The notes under the pieces were generated by a model. It was not told the DNA's origin. It did no database searches and worked only from the letters and a program-made list of their open reading frames with translations. 13,388 nt of DNA from Burkholderiales bacterium (GTDB lineage: Bacteria > Pseudomonadota > Gammaproteobacteria > Burkholderiales > Burkholderiaceae_D). A program made the translations under genes and the position numbers. Of the stretch, positions 6,828-13,388 are shown piece by piece. Where the stretch lies: positions 1 to 13,388 of the forward strand of contig JACPVY010000191.1 of assembly GCA_016197345.1 (NCBI GenBank), in the 5' to 3' direction. Numbering within the stretch: the stretch's first letter is position 1; each line of letters starts with the position of its first letter.

Positions 6828-7430
6828 TTATTTAGGTAGTGCACTGACTTTATCAATTGCGAACGAGGTTTGCATTGACGAATCTTCGGTGGCGCTAAAT
6901 ACGATGCGCACGTTTTGCCCTTTATACGCAGCCAAGTCAAACGACTTGATTTGATAGCCAGCAGCCTTGTTGACGTTGCTATACGTCGCTAGCGTTTTGA
7001 GTACGGTGCCAGCAGTGTTTTGCACTGCCACTGTCAGCTTGTCATAGGCTGTGCTGCCGGTCTCGGCGGAATCGATGTGTAGCGCAAAGCTGAACGGCAC
7101 GCTGGTGACATTGGCTGGAATCGTAATGGTTTGGTAGATACTGCTGGTATTGGCCGTACCCTTGCCGCCTAAGCGTGCAAGCTTGCTGCCGTCATACGCT
7201 GGTTGGTTGCTAAACGTGCCAATCGCGCTGGTGGTGCCACTCCAACCGTTCGCCCCCATCTCAAAGCTGCCGTTGTTGATCAACTGGTTTTCGACGGCAA
7301 CTAGCGAAAGATAGGCGCTATTCGAGGTCAGGCTAGCGCCTTTTGCATCCGTCACTTTGCAATAGAATTGCGCGCCGTTGTCTTGAATTTGCGTCGTAAA
7401 GCTGTACGTTGCGGCATTCGCCCCAGTCAC
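6828..7430 (-). pseudogene. Detached C-terminal part of protease P2 (half Ig-like domain plus jelly-roll domain)
   Basis: This 200-codon frame continues the homology of P2 after a frameshift. It begins within the Ig-like domain: QWYKNG is readable in this frame just before the nominal GTG at 7430, and SFTTQIQDNGAQFYCKV follows. It ends with the jelly-roll domain (NGSFEMGANGW through AIDKVSALPK), parallel to the P1 and P3 C-termini. There is no signal peptide and no Shine-Dalgarno. The GTG overlaps the upstream TGA as GTGA, which would look like coupled translation, but comparison with the paralogs shows this is a by-product of a deletion. If made at all, the product would stay in the cytoplasm, so it is best read as gene debris. 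The reading frame is still clean, suggesting a recent event. Confidence 0.82.
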
Positions 7431-9064
7431 CGCAACGCCATTTTTGTACCACTGAAGCGCGTGGTGGCGGCATGGAACCAGATGCGATAGGCAGCATCAT
7501 TGCCGATGCCCGTCATTGCCAATGGTTGCGCCTTCAAATAGCTGCTATAGGCATCGTTGCCGGGCGTTGCATTCGAGCCTTGCGACAAGAAATAGAACAT
7601 GCGGTTGTTCGGTCCGCTAGAGTAATGCACATCGATATTGCCTAGCGTGCTACTCCACGCATCGGGGCTAGCGCCATCTTTCGACGGTTTGATCATATTG
7701 CGGAGCGATGCCCCTGTTTCTTGCGCCAGCAACCAATCGTTGCCAGCGGGAACAACATTGCCATGCGTGCCTTTGGCATAAGCTTCGGTCATTTCACCAT
7801 GGATGTCAGAAAAGGATTCATTCAAGCCGCCCGATTCACCCGAATACACCAAATGCGAGGTGGCATTGGTGACGCCATGTCCTAGCTCGTGGCCAGTCAC
7901 GTCTAGCGTCGAGTAATTTTGTGCTGGCACGCTACCATCGCTATACACCATGCAATTGCAGCTATCGAGAAAATACGCATTGGCGCCGCCCGTGCCGGCA
8001 TGTACCACGCCATAAAACGCGGTATTTTCGCCATCGAGCGCTTGCCAACCCACCACGTTTTTCATCAAATCATAGGTATTGACCAAGCCCCACATCACAT
8101 TCACCGCTGGGGTTTGACCGTTGGCGGCATTGGTGTCGCCGCCGTTATAGGGGAGGCCATCGCCCCATGTATTGGTGGCATTGCTGTATAACGTGGCGGT
8201 CGATTGATCGAGATGTTTAGCGTTCGCTACAGCTAAGCCGCCATATTTTCCACCCACGCCACGGCTGCTATCGAGCATCGTAAAGCTGGCCCCGTTTTGT
8301 GTTGTATTGAGGGGGACAGTCCCATAATATTGCGATTTACCTGTCCCTGCGACAGTATGTACGGCATTCACCCGTTGCAGCAAATGGCCGTCTTTAGCAC
8401 TGATGATGCTGTCAAAAAAGCGTAATTTGCCGCCATCGACCATGCGGGTTTTGACCAAATACGCTAGTTCGTAACCTGTCACCACATCTTCCACATCAAG
8501 CGCATTCAATTCGCTTTCAGCGACGCTTGCTTTACCGTTGACGCGCCGTTGTTGTACGAGAGGGAAGATGATCAACTCGGCGCTAGGCGCAACTTGGGCC
8601 ACGCCATTGGCGCTAGTCGCTTGAATCGCGAGCGTAATCGCCTCTTGTTTGCTGATACTTGGCGTGATGTCAAACTCGCGCGCATTAGCGCGTAAGCCTT
8701 GCCCGGCTTGGCCTAAACCTTGCCGCCGTTCTTGCACCGTTTCGCGCAGGATGTGTCCCTGTTGATCGAGCACGACCACCGATTCCGAGCCATACACCCG
8801 CACCCCTTTGTAGGTGTGATCAAGACGTGCGACTTTGCTGCCGACCGGGCCGGCATGTTCTTGACGCATGGCAAAGCCATGTTCTGTCCCCAAACCATGC
8901 TTGGCCGCTAAGCTAGTGAGCAAACTGGCTTGTTGTTGCGGTGAACTGGCACTCATTGGGGCCATCATCATGGGGTTTTGTGCGGTGCTAATGCTGCTAT
9001 AGCAAAGTAAGGTGGCAATCAAACTTATCTTCAAACTTAGCTTTAAATTCAAACGCGATTTCAT
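7427..9064 (-). pseudogene. M4 metalloprotease P2, truncated by an internal deletion
   Basis: Reads 545 aa against 799 and 836 for its paralogs. Signal peptide 1-28 (STA before Q29), FTP/PepSY propeptide complete to about 235, then the M4 core: HELGH (H392, E393, H396), third ligand E416, and H480 in DVHYSSGPNN. C369 and C371 keep the paralogs' C-x-C pair. Homology stops at F537, where the frame turns into SGTKMALR and ends at TGA 7427. The lost stretch equals about 83 residues of P1: the last roughly 40 residues of the M4 fold plus the first half of the Ig-like domain. All zinc and active-site residues survive, but loss of the final M4 helices probably prevents folding, so activity is unlikely though not excluded. 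The start ATG at 9064 has an AGGAG ribosome site; an upstream ATG at 9169 is rejected because the signal peptide starts at 9064. Confidence 0.85.
7446..7454 (-). other. Deletion junction in protease P2
   Basis: Minus-strand CAGTGGTAC is read here as (TT)C-AGT-GGT in the catalytic-domain frame and as CAG-TGG-TAC (Q-W-Y) in the Ig-domain frame. Measured on P1 spacing, about 250 nt are missing, not a multiple of three. The shared bases suggest deletion between short direct repeats, although the ancestral sequence is not available here. Confidence 0.75.
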
Positions 9065-9187
9065 ACTGTCTCCTGATTGTTTTGTGGTTGTAAGATTTTG
9101 AAAAGCAATGAAACGACTGCGAGGAATGGGCCGGGGTGGCCCGTTTGCGCCCGCGCGGGGACACAACATAGCGCGGGTGCAGATGCG
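9065..9187. promoter_or_regulatory. Upstream region of P2 with GC-rich inverted repeats
   Basis: Unlike the AT-rich leaders of P1 and P3, this stretch is GC-rich. It contains GGGCC-GGGGT-GGCCC (9128-9142), the palindrome CCCGCGCGGG (9150-9159), and a longer inverted repeat of 9147-9156 with 9171-9180 (one mismatch, 14-nt loop). No convincing sigma-70 promoter for P2 is visible, and the AGCAAGCTCGG leader element shared by P1 and P3 is absent. Confidence 0.4.
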
Positions 9188-9224
9188 AAAAAAACGGCAC
9201 CCTCCGAAAAGGGGCCGTTTTTTT
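9188..9224. terminator. Bidirectional-type terminator after protease P3
   Basis: Seven A, CGGC, a bulged A and CCC, then an 8-nt loop, GGG(G)CCG and seven T. Both strands leave a run of T after the GC stem, so it can work in both directions. Its clear client is P3, whose stop lies at 9297 on the minus strand. No plus-strand gene ends here. Confidence 0.85.
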
Positions 9225-9296
9225 GCTTGTTACGCGGACATCACTCCGTGCGAAGAAGTCATGTCCTAAGTGACATACTTTACACTACGATAGTGA

Positions 9297-11696
9297 TTAT
9301 TTCGCAATGACGCTGACTTTATCGAGCACAAAACTGGTTTGCAGATACGAATCTTCGGTTTCGGTGAAGACGATGCGAACCGTTTGACCTTTGAATGCGC
9401 TCAAATCATAGCTACGTTGTTGATAACCAGTTGCTTTGTTCAAGTTGCTGAACGTCGCCAAGGTTTTCAAGGTCGTGCCACTGGAGGATTGCACCAACAC
9501 CGACATCTTGTCGTATGCGGTGGTGGTGGTGGTTTCTGCGCTATCGATATGCAACATGAAGTTCAAGGTTGCCGAAGTCGCTTGCGCTGGAATCGTGAGT
9601 TGTTGCGAGATGGTTTCGGTCACCGCAGTGCCATTGCCACCCGTCCACGCTGCTTTCGTACCTTCAAATGCTGGTTCGCCGCTCCAGGTGCCGATGGTGC
9701 CAGTGCTGCCGCTCCAACCCGTCGTGCCACTTTCGAAACCACCGTTTTGGATCAATTCGGTGCCAGTCGATTGCACGCTGCTGATCGTCAAGCTCGCAGT
9801 GCTAGAAGTGACTGCTGCACCTTTCGCATCGCTCACCACGGCATACACTTTCGCGCCATTGTCGCCAGCGACGGTAGTGAAGCTATAAGTTGCGGTAGTG
9901 GCGCCCGAGACCAAGCTACCATTTTTGTACCATTTATAGCCGTAAGGTGCGGTGCCGCCCGTTGCGCCGACAGTGAAGCTGGCTTTGCCGCCGGCTGCAA
10001 TCGTCACGTTATTTGGCTGTGTGTTGATCGCCAATACGCCTGGGGTGCTTGGGGTTTCATCGATGTCTGTACCGACATTGATCGCTGCATATGCACGGGT
10101 CACGGCAATCGCTTCTTTGCTGCCCACGCCATACAGCTCTTCTGCCGATTTGATCATCTTGGTGCGAGCATCTGCATAGTTGGTCGACGAAGTGAACTTG
10201 GTGGTATTGGCTTTGAACCAGATACGGAAGGCTTTGTCGTTACCGATACCGGTCATTGCTTTCGGCGATTTGGTCAGATATGCGCTGTAAGCATCATTGC
10301 CGGAAGTTGCGTTCGAACCTTGCGCCAAGAAGTAGAACATACGGTTGTTCGGGCCGCTGCTATAGTGGACGTCGAGGTTTTTGATCGAGCTGCTCCAAGC
10401 GTCTGGGCTGCTGCCATCTTTCGATGGTTTTTGCATGTAGCGCAAAGGTGTGCCGTTGCGGGAAATTTCTTTACCCATGAACCAGTCATTGCCGTTCGGG
10501 ATTACATTGCCCGTGCCGCCGTTACGGGCATAGGCTTCCACCATTTCACCGGTGATGTCAGAGTTCGATTCGTTCAAACCACCGGATTCGCCGGAGTAGG
10601 TCAAATTCGAGGTCGCAGCGGTCACGCCGTGGCCCATTTCGTGGCCGATCACGTCGATCGAACCCAAGCTATAGAAATACGATGCGCCGTCGCCGATGAA
10701 CATGCATTTGCAAGAATCATCGTAGTACGCGTTTTCATAGTTGTTATCAACGTGAGCAGCGATGTAAAACGCGGTGTTTTTGCCATCTAGCGATTGCCAG
10801 CCGAGCACGTTTTTCAGCGTGTCATAGGTGTTCATCGCGCCCCACATTGCATTCACTGCTGCGGTTTGGCCGTTGGCATTGGTGGTGCTGCCACCGTTGT
10901 ATTGTTGGCCATCGCCCCAGACATTGCTGCTGTTGGTGTAGACCGAACCTGCGGTCGAAGTGTGGTTTGCATTGGTGATTGCCATTGCGCCGAATTTGCC
11001 ACCCGTGCCACGGGATGCATCAATCATGCTAAAGGTCGAACCGTTTTGGGTGGTATTGATAGGGACAGAACCGTTATATTGGCTCTTACCCGTGCCAACC
11101 ACGGTATGCATCGCCGAAATTTCTTTGATCAAATGACCGTCGTTAGCGCTAATGATGCTATCCATCAAGACGCGGCGACCAGCGCTCATCATGCGGGTTT
11201 TGACGACATACGCTAATTCGTAGCCAGACAAGACTTCTTCTACATCCGTCGCGTTCAAATCGCGTTCTGCTTTGTTAACAGCACTGGCAACGCGTTTTGG
11301 CGTAACGCTCAATTCTTTTGCCGCAGCGCGCAAGCCTTGACCTGCTTGGCCCAAACCTTGGCGACGTTCAGAAACCGACTCGCTGATCACTTTGCCAGCA
11401 GCGTCTTGCACGACCACCGATTCCGAATGCCAAACGCGCACGCCTTTGTAGGTGTGATCAAGGCGGGTAATTTTGGTGCCAACCACGCCAGAATGTTCGG
11501 CGCGTACTGCAAAACCATGCTCACCGCTCAAGCCGTGGGAGGTGGCGAGCTGGTTGATCAGGTTGTTTTGTTGTTGAGGGGATGCACTAGCGACAGGGCC
11601 AGCCATCGTTTGGGCGCCAGCCGCCAAGGATTCGGCAAAGCCTTGAGTGGAAAATAAGGCTAACGAGGCAGCTATCAAAGTCAAACGCAATTTCAT
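9297..11696 (-). CDS. Secreted M4 metalloprotease P3 with a shortened propeptide
   Basis: 799 aa. Sec signal peptide 1-21 (GFA before E22). The N-terminal FTP part of the propeptide is present (~33-127), but the PepSY part is reduced: T132-P133 joins directly to K134-R135, skipping a segment equal to P2 residues 136-172. The catalytic domain is intact, with H352, E353 and H356 in GHEMGHGV, E376 (20 residues later), Y367 and H444, and a C329-x-C331 pair. An Ig-like domain (~556-639) and a jelly-roll domain from NGGFESG (651) to the end follow, as in P1. ATG 11696 has GGAG and the same GGAGACTCCATG context as P1. M4 propeptides act as folding chaperone and inhibitor (family knowledge), so P3 may fold poorly, mature differently or need help from a paralog (inference). 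Likely export route: Sec then T2SS. Confidence 0.92.
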   Translation of the reverse strand: MKLRLTLIAASLALFSTQGFAESLAAGAQTMAGPVASASPQQQNNLINQLATSHGLSGEHGFAVRAEHSGVVGTKITRLDHTYKGVRVWHSESVVVQDAAGKVISESVSERRQGLGQAGQGLRAAAKELSVTPKRVASAVNKAERDLNATDVEEVLSGYELAYVVKTRMMSAGRRVLMDSIISANDGHLIKEISAMHTVVGTGKSQYNGSVPINTTQNGSTFSMIDASRGTGGKFGAMAITNANHTSTAGSVYTNSSNVWGDGQQYNGGSTTNANGQTAAVNAMWGAMNTYDTLKNVLGWQSLDGKNTAFYIAAHVDNNYENAYYDDSCKCMFIGDGASYFYSLGSIDVIGHEMGHGVTAATSNLTYSGESGGLNESNSDITGEMVEAYARNGGTGNVIPNGNDWFMGKEISRNGTPLRYMQKPSKDGSSPDAWSSSIKNLDVHYSSGPNNRMFYFLAQGSNATSGNDAYSAYLTKSPKAMTGIGNDKAFRIWFKANTTKFTSSTNYADARTKMIKSAEELYGVGSKEAIAVTRAYAAINVGTDIDETPSTPGVLAINTQPNNVTIAAGGKASFTVGATGGTAPYGYKWYKNGSLVSGATTATYSFTTVAGDNGAKVYAVVSDAKGAAVTSSTASLTISSVQSTGTELIQNGGFESGTTGWSGSTGTIGTWSGEPAFEGTKAAWTGGNGTAVTETISQQLTIPAQATSATLNFMLHIDSAETTTTTAYDKMSVLVQSSSGTTLKTLATFSNLNKATGYQQRSYDLSAFKGQTVRIVFTETEDSYLQTSFVLDKVSVIAK

Positions 11697-11718
11697 GGAG
11701 TCTCCGTGGGATGTGGGG

Positions 11719-11732
11719 TGTTGTGTACAACA
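11719..11732. promoter_or_regulatory. Inverted repeat in the P3 leader
   Basis: TGTTGT-GT-ACAACA, 6-bp arms with a 2-nt spacer, 23-36 nt upstream of the P3 start codon and downstream of the predicted transcription start. It could be an operator or a small mRNA hairpin. There is no equivalent in the P1 leader. Confidence 0.3.
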
Positions 11733-11741
11733 GCTAAGCGA

Positions 11742-11762
11742 TCCGAGCTTGCTTTAATGCAA
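11742..11762 (-). promoter_or_regulatory. Leader element shared by P1 and P3
   Basis: Minus strand reads ATTGCA followed by a short AT stretch and AGCAAGCTCGG. The P1 leader has the same 21-nt block at about 6419-6439 with 19 of 21 identical. It lies inside both predicted 5' untranslated leaders, 45-80 nt before the ATG. Either leftover duplication homology or a common post-transcriptional or regulatory element. Confidence 0.45.
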
Positions 11763-11813
11763 TAAATCAAATATGAAATCAATATAGTTGTCTAAATGCT
11801 TCGGATGGGCGGC

Positions 11814-11842
11814 ATATTAGTTGTAATTTTGACTTGCGTCAA
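11814..11842 (-). promoter_or_regulatory. Probable sigma-70 promoter of protease P3
   Basis: Minus strand: -35 TTGACG (11842-11837), a 17-nt spacer, -10 TAATAT (11819-11814). This is the best promoter in the window. The start would be near 11807, giving a leader of about 110 nt. The flanks TTTTGAC and TATGC are shared with the P1 promoter. Confidence 0.7.
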
Positions 11843-11844
11843 AA
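11827..11844. promoter_or_regulatory. Perfect inverted repeat over the P3 -35 box
   Basis: TTTTGAC-TTGC-GTCAAAA: 7-bp arms and a 4-nt centre, overlapping the whole -35. The TTGAC-n4-GTCAA geometry recalls CRP/FNR-family half-site spacing (FNR: TTGAT-n4-ATCAA). Binding at a -35 could repress or, for class II activators, activate. The regulator is unknown. Confidence 0.5.
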
Positions 11845-12042
11845 GAAACATGAAAAAAAACAAACATAAGATCATTTGTTAAAAATAAAACATTCTTCGA
11901 AATTTCGGCCAATTCCCGTAAACTTTGCGTTGTAACCTTGACGAGAGCGCTAAGTTTGCTACTTAGGCATATTAATTGGTTATTAATGGAAATAATTTTC
12001 AAAAAAATAGACTAAAATGACATAAATTTTGCTGCAATGCAG
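11845..12042. other. AT-rich non-coding stretch upstream of P3
   Basis: No credible gene. Contains CTAAG-n7-CTTAG (11950-11966) and the palindrome CTGCA-A-TGCAG (12032-12042). A 61-codon minus-strand frame (12002-11817) lies wholly within promoter-like DNA and shows no recognisable features. Confidence 0.45.
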
Positions 12043-12081
12043 AAAAAACGGAGGTTATAGAGCAAATGCTCTCTGTTTTTT
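12043..12081. terminator. Terminator-like hairpin in the P3-mcrB intergenic region
   Basis: Six A, then CGG, a 7-nt bulge, AGAGC-AAAT-GCTCT, CTG and six T. The outer A/T runs and CGG/CTG pair (one G-T), and the inner 5-bp stem has a 4-nt loop. Both strands leave a T-run. No protein gene ends nearby on either strand, so it may be a relic, an insulator, or the 3' end of an unrecognised small RNA. Confidence 0.45.
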
Positions 12082-12150
12082 AGGAATGATTGGGATAGTT
12101 TGGTACCAAGAAATATTTGCGAACGGTAGTGCTATTTGTTGATGAAACAG

Positions 12151-12188
12151 TACGGAAAGCAAATTCTGTTTTGAATTAAACTATTGTG
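12151..12188. repeat. Block shared with the upstream region of P1
   Basis: 12166-12188 matches 6559-6582 (CTGTTTT, two mismatches, ATTAAAC, one-base gap, TATTGTG: 21 identical). The 9-mer TACGGAAAG occurs beside both, at 12151-12159 and 6584-6592, but on opposite sides of the block. Meaning unknown. Confidence 0.4.
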
Positions 12189-12307
12189 AATGGTGGGACT
12201 TGAAATTTATTCTCTTGCAGTATCTATTGCTGGATCGGTTTGCTTTTTGGCAAAGTACGATTGGTTGAGCATTCTAGTCGCATCGACTTTTCCTCATAGG
12301 GGCGAGT

Positions 12308-12313
12308 TACAAT
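12308..12313 (+). promoter_or_regulatory. Possible -10 of mcrB
   Basis: TACAAT on the plus strand, 39 nt before the mcrB ATG, with a start expected near 12320. The -35 is poor; candidates near 12283-12290 overlap a small inverted repeat AGTCG-CAT-CGACT (12276-12288). Confidence 0.4.
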
Positions 12314-12351
12314 GGACTACTCGGTCGATGAAATCATGGTGAAAAGAAGAG

Positions 12352-13388
12352 ATGACTATTCAAAGCGCGTTGCAGCATATTTTTTCGGTGTGGCAAGTTG
12401 AAAAAAACAAGCCATTCGCAAAAAATTCCCTTGCCAATTACATCACGACAGATTTCAAAAATGCTATTACCGCAAGTTCTCCACAACAAATTGAAAACTA
12501 TAAAATTGCGGCTAGTGCCGGCAAAGGTGCTTGGGCCGATGTGCCCTGGCTATCAATTCTGAACGAGAAAATTACCAACACAACTAGTGATGGCATTTAT
12601 CCCGCCTACTTATTTTGTGCGGATGGTTCTGGGGTTTATCTGAATTTAATGCTCGGTACTGAAGTGCCGCAGGAGAAATTGGGAAAACCAGCGGCGAGGC
12701 GGCGAGCAACAACCATCACCAACTACCTTTACCACGAAATTGAAAAACTGCACTCGTGGGATGACGGCGCCATGGATTTGAAATCGCAGGCTAGTCGCGC
12801 TCGCTCCTATGAATACGCCAAAATTGGCTGGAAATTTTATCCAGCGTCAAATTTGCCATCTGAAGACGAATTGCAGGCCGATTTACACGAAATTTTAGAT
12901 ATTTATGCGCAAATCGAGCCGCTATGGGTGAAGGAATTTGCAACCTTGGAAATATCCGAGGAAGTGCAAAAAATCGCGGCGCAAATTCCTCCCAAATCCG
13001 TGCCACAAATATCCGCCAACACCATGCATAAAATCAATTTGCCCAAACCCTTCCTCCTCCTCGCTGGTATTTCCGGCACAGGCAAATCGCGTTTTGTGCG
13101 TGAGCAGGCGCGAGTGGTAGACCCTGACCTCAACAATTTCCTCTTGATTCCAGTCCGTCCCGATTGGCATGAGCCTTCGGATTTGATGGGCTATGTTTCG
13201 CGCATCAATGGCGAGGAATATGTTGCTACTGATTTCTTAAAATTCATTGTCAAAGCTTGGTTGGCAGCAGTCGCTAGTAGCGAGAAAGATAGCTACCAAC
13301 TCAAACCCCTAGCGGACATTCCTAGCTATTGGCTTTGTTTGGACGAGATGAATTTAGCGCCTGTCGAGCAATATTTTGCGGTTTCGAC
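12352..13388 (+). CDS. mcrB: McrB-type GTPase subunit of a type IV restriction system, 3' end outside window
   Basis: The frame is open from ATG 12352 to the window end (345 codons); a TGA at 12340 excludes any earlier start, and a purine-rich AAGAAGAG precedes the ATG. Residues about 10-190 match the DUF3578/MrcB_N DNA-recognition domain, with ASAGKGAWADVPW (54-66), GIYPAYLF (81-88) and the YLNLMLGT strand. The motor follows: Walker A GISGTGKS (239-246), RPDWHEPSDLMGYV (269-282), typical of McrB, and Walker B LCLDEMNLAP (328-337). The later GTP-specificity and sensor motifs lie past the end. With McrC, McrB uses GTP to translocate on and cut modified DNA (family knowledge); a following mcrC is expected outside the window. 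The DNA looks more AT-rich than gspE and the proteases, compatible with acquisition as part of a defence island (impression). Confidence 0.92.
   Translation, partial: MTIQSALQHIFSVWQVEKNKPFAKNSLANYITTDFKNAITASSPQQIENYKIAASAGKGAWADVPWLSILNEKITNTTSDGIYPAYLFCADGSGVYLNLMLGTEVPQEKLGKPAARRRATTITNYLYHEIEKLHSWDDGAMDLKSQASRARSYEYAKIGWKFYPASNLPSEDELQADLHEILDIYAQIEPLWVKEFATLEISEEVQKIAAQIPPKSVPQISANTMHKINLPKPFLLLAGISGTGKSRFVREQARVVDPDLNNFLLIPVRPDWHEPSDLMGYVSRINGEEYVATDFLKFIVKAWLAAVASSEKDSYQLKPLADIPSYWLCLDEMNLAPVEQYFAVS

Noticed and set aside
7427..7430. GTGA stop/start overlap as a real translationally coupled pair
   Set aside because: Comparison with P1 and P3 shows one gene split by a deletion; the second frame starts mid-domain with no ribosome site.
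9065..9169. Upstream ATG for P2, 35 codons earlier
   Set aside because: AGGAG and the signal peptide fix the start at 9064; the extension would bury the signal peptide.
9339..10790. Plus-strand open frame of 483 codons opposite P3
   Set aside because: Antisense shadow of P3; its likeness to the 4565-5755 frame follows from the homology of P1 and P3 and is not evidence of coding.
11817..12002. 61-codon minus-strand frame upstream of P3
   Set aside because: Ends inside the P3 -10 region, is AT-driven and has no Shine-Dalgarno.
12791..13170. Several minus-strand frames opposite mcrB
   Set aside because: Antisense to a frame with clear DUF3578 and Walker motifs.
1..13388. CRISPR array, tRNA/rRNA, insertion sequence or attachment site
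   Set aside because: No regularly spaced repeats, no tRNA-like cloverleaf, no transposase motifs and no terminal repeats were seen; the only tandem repeat is the coding hexamer in P1.

Overview
The window reads as chromosomal DNA of a Gram-negative betaproteobacterium. The protein style (T2SS ATPase and pseudopilin, Sec-exported M4 proteases with Ig-like and jelly-roll tails), with coding DNA near 50% GC and AT-rich spacers, suggests Neisseriales, perhaps a Chitinibacteraceae-like aquatic protein or chitin degrader. That placement is inference from pattern recognition, not from a search.

Layout, left to right. (1) 1-2675, minus strand: a type II secretion / type IV pilus-like operon reading gspG (2675-2214), gspE (2109-415), then an unrecognised ORF that starts on GTG inside the end of gspE and leaves the window at base 1. 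(2) 2919-3473, minus: a SLOG/Rossmann-fold predicted nucleotide-binding protein, with a REP-like GTAGGGTGGGC palindrome upstream. (3) 3775-11842, minus: a tandem array of three paralogous secreted M4 (thermolysin/vibriolysin-type) metalloproteases, called here P1 (3848-6358), P2 (6828-9064, broken) and P3 (9297-11696). Each is followed by its own intrinsic terminator. P1 and P3 share recognisable promoters, leaders and start contexts; P2 does not. (4) 11697-12351: 655 bp of AT-rich non-coding DNA carrying the P3 promoter, several inverted repeats and one terminator-like hairpin. (5) 12352-13388, plus strand: the first 345 codons of mcrB (DUF3578/MrcB_N plus a GTP-binding AAA+ domain) of a type IV McrBC restriction system, cut by the window end.

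How the parts may work together: M4 proteases with Sec signal peptides are classical T2SS cargo (LasB, Vibrio HA/protease), so an adjacent gspG-gspE module is a plausible partner, although the window does not prove this. The most interesting region is the protease array. P1 looks intact and carries an in-frame hexanucleotide repeat in its propeptide. P2 has lost about 250 bp across the catalytic/Ig-domain boundary and is frameshifted. P3 has an intact catalytic domain but has cleanly lost about 35-37 residues of its PepSY propeptide domain. P1 and P3 are nearly identical at DNA level across the active site. The array therefore looks like a duplicated family undergoing recombination, decay and possible propeptide specialisation. 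I see no convincing wholly new system; the candidates closest to that are the propeptide-deleted P3, the SLOG protein and the unrecognised ORF after gspE.
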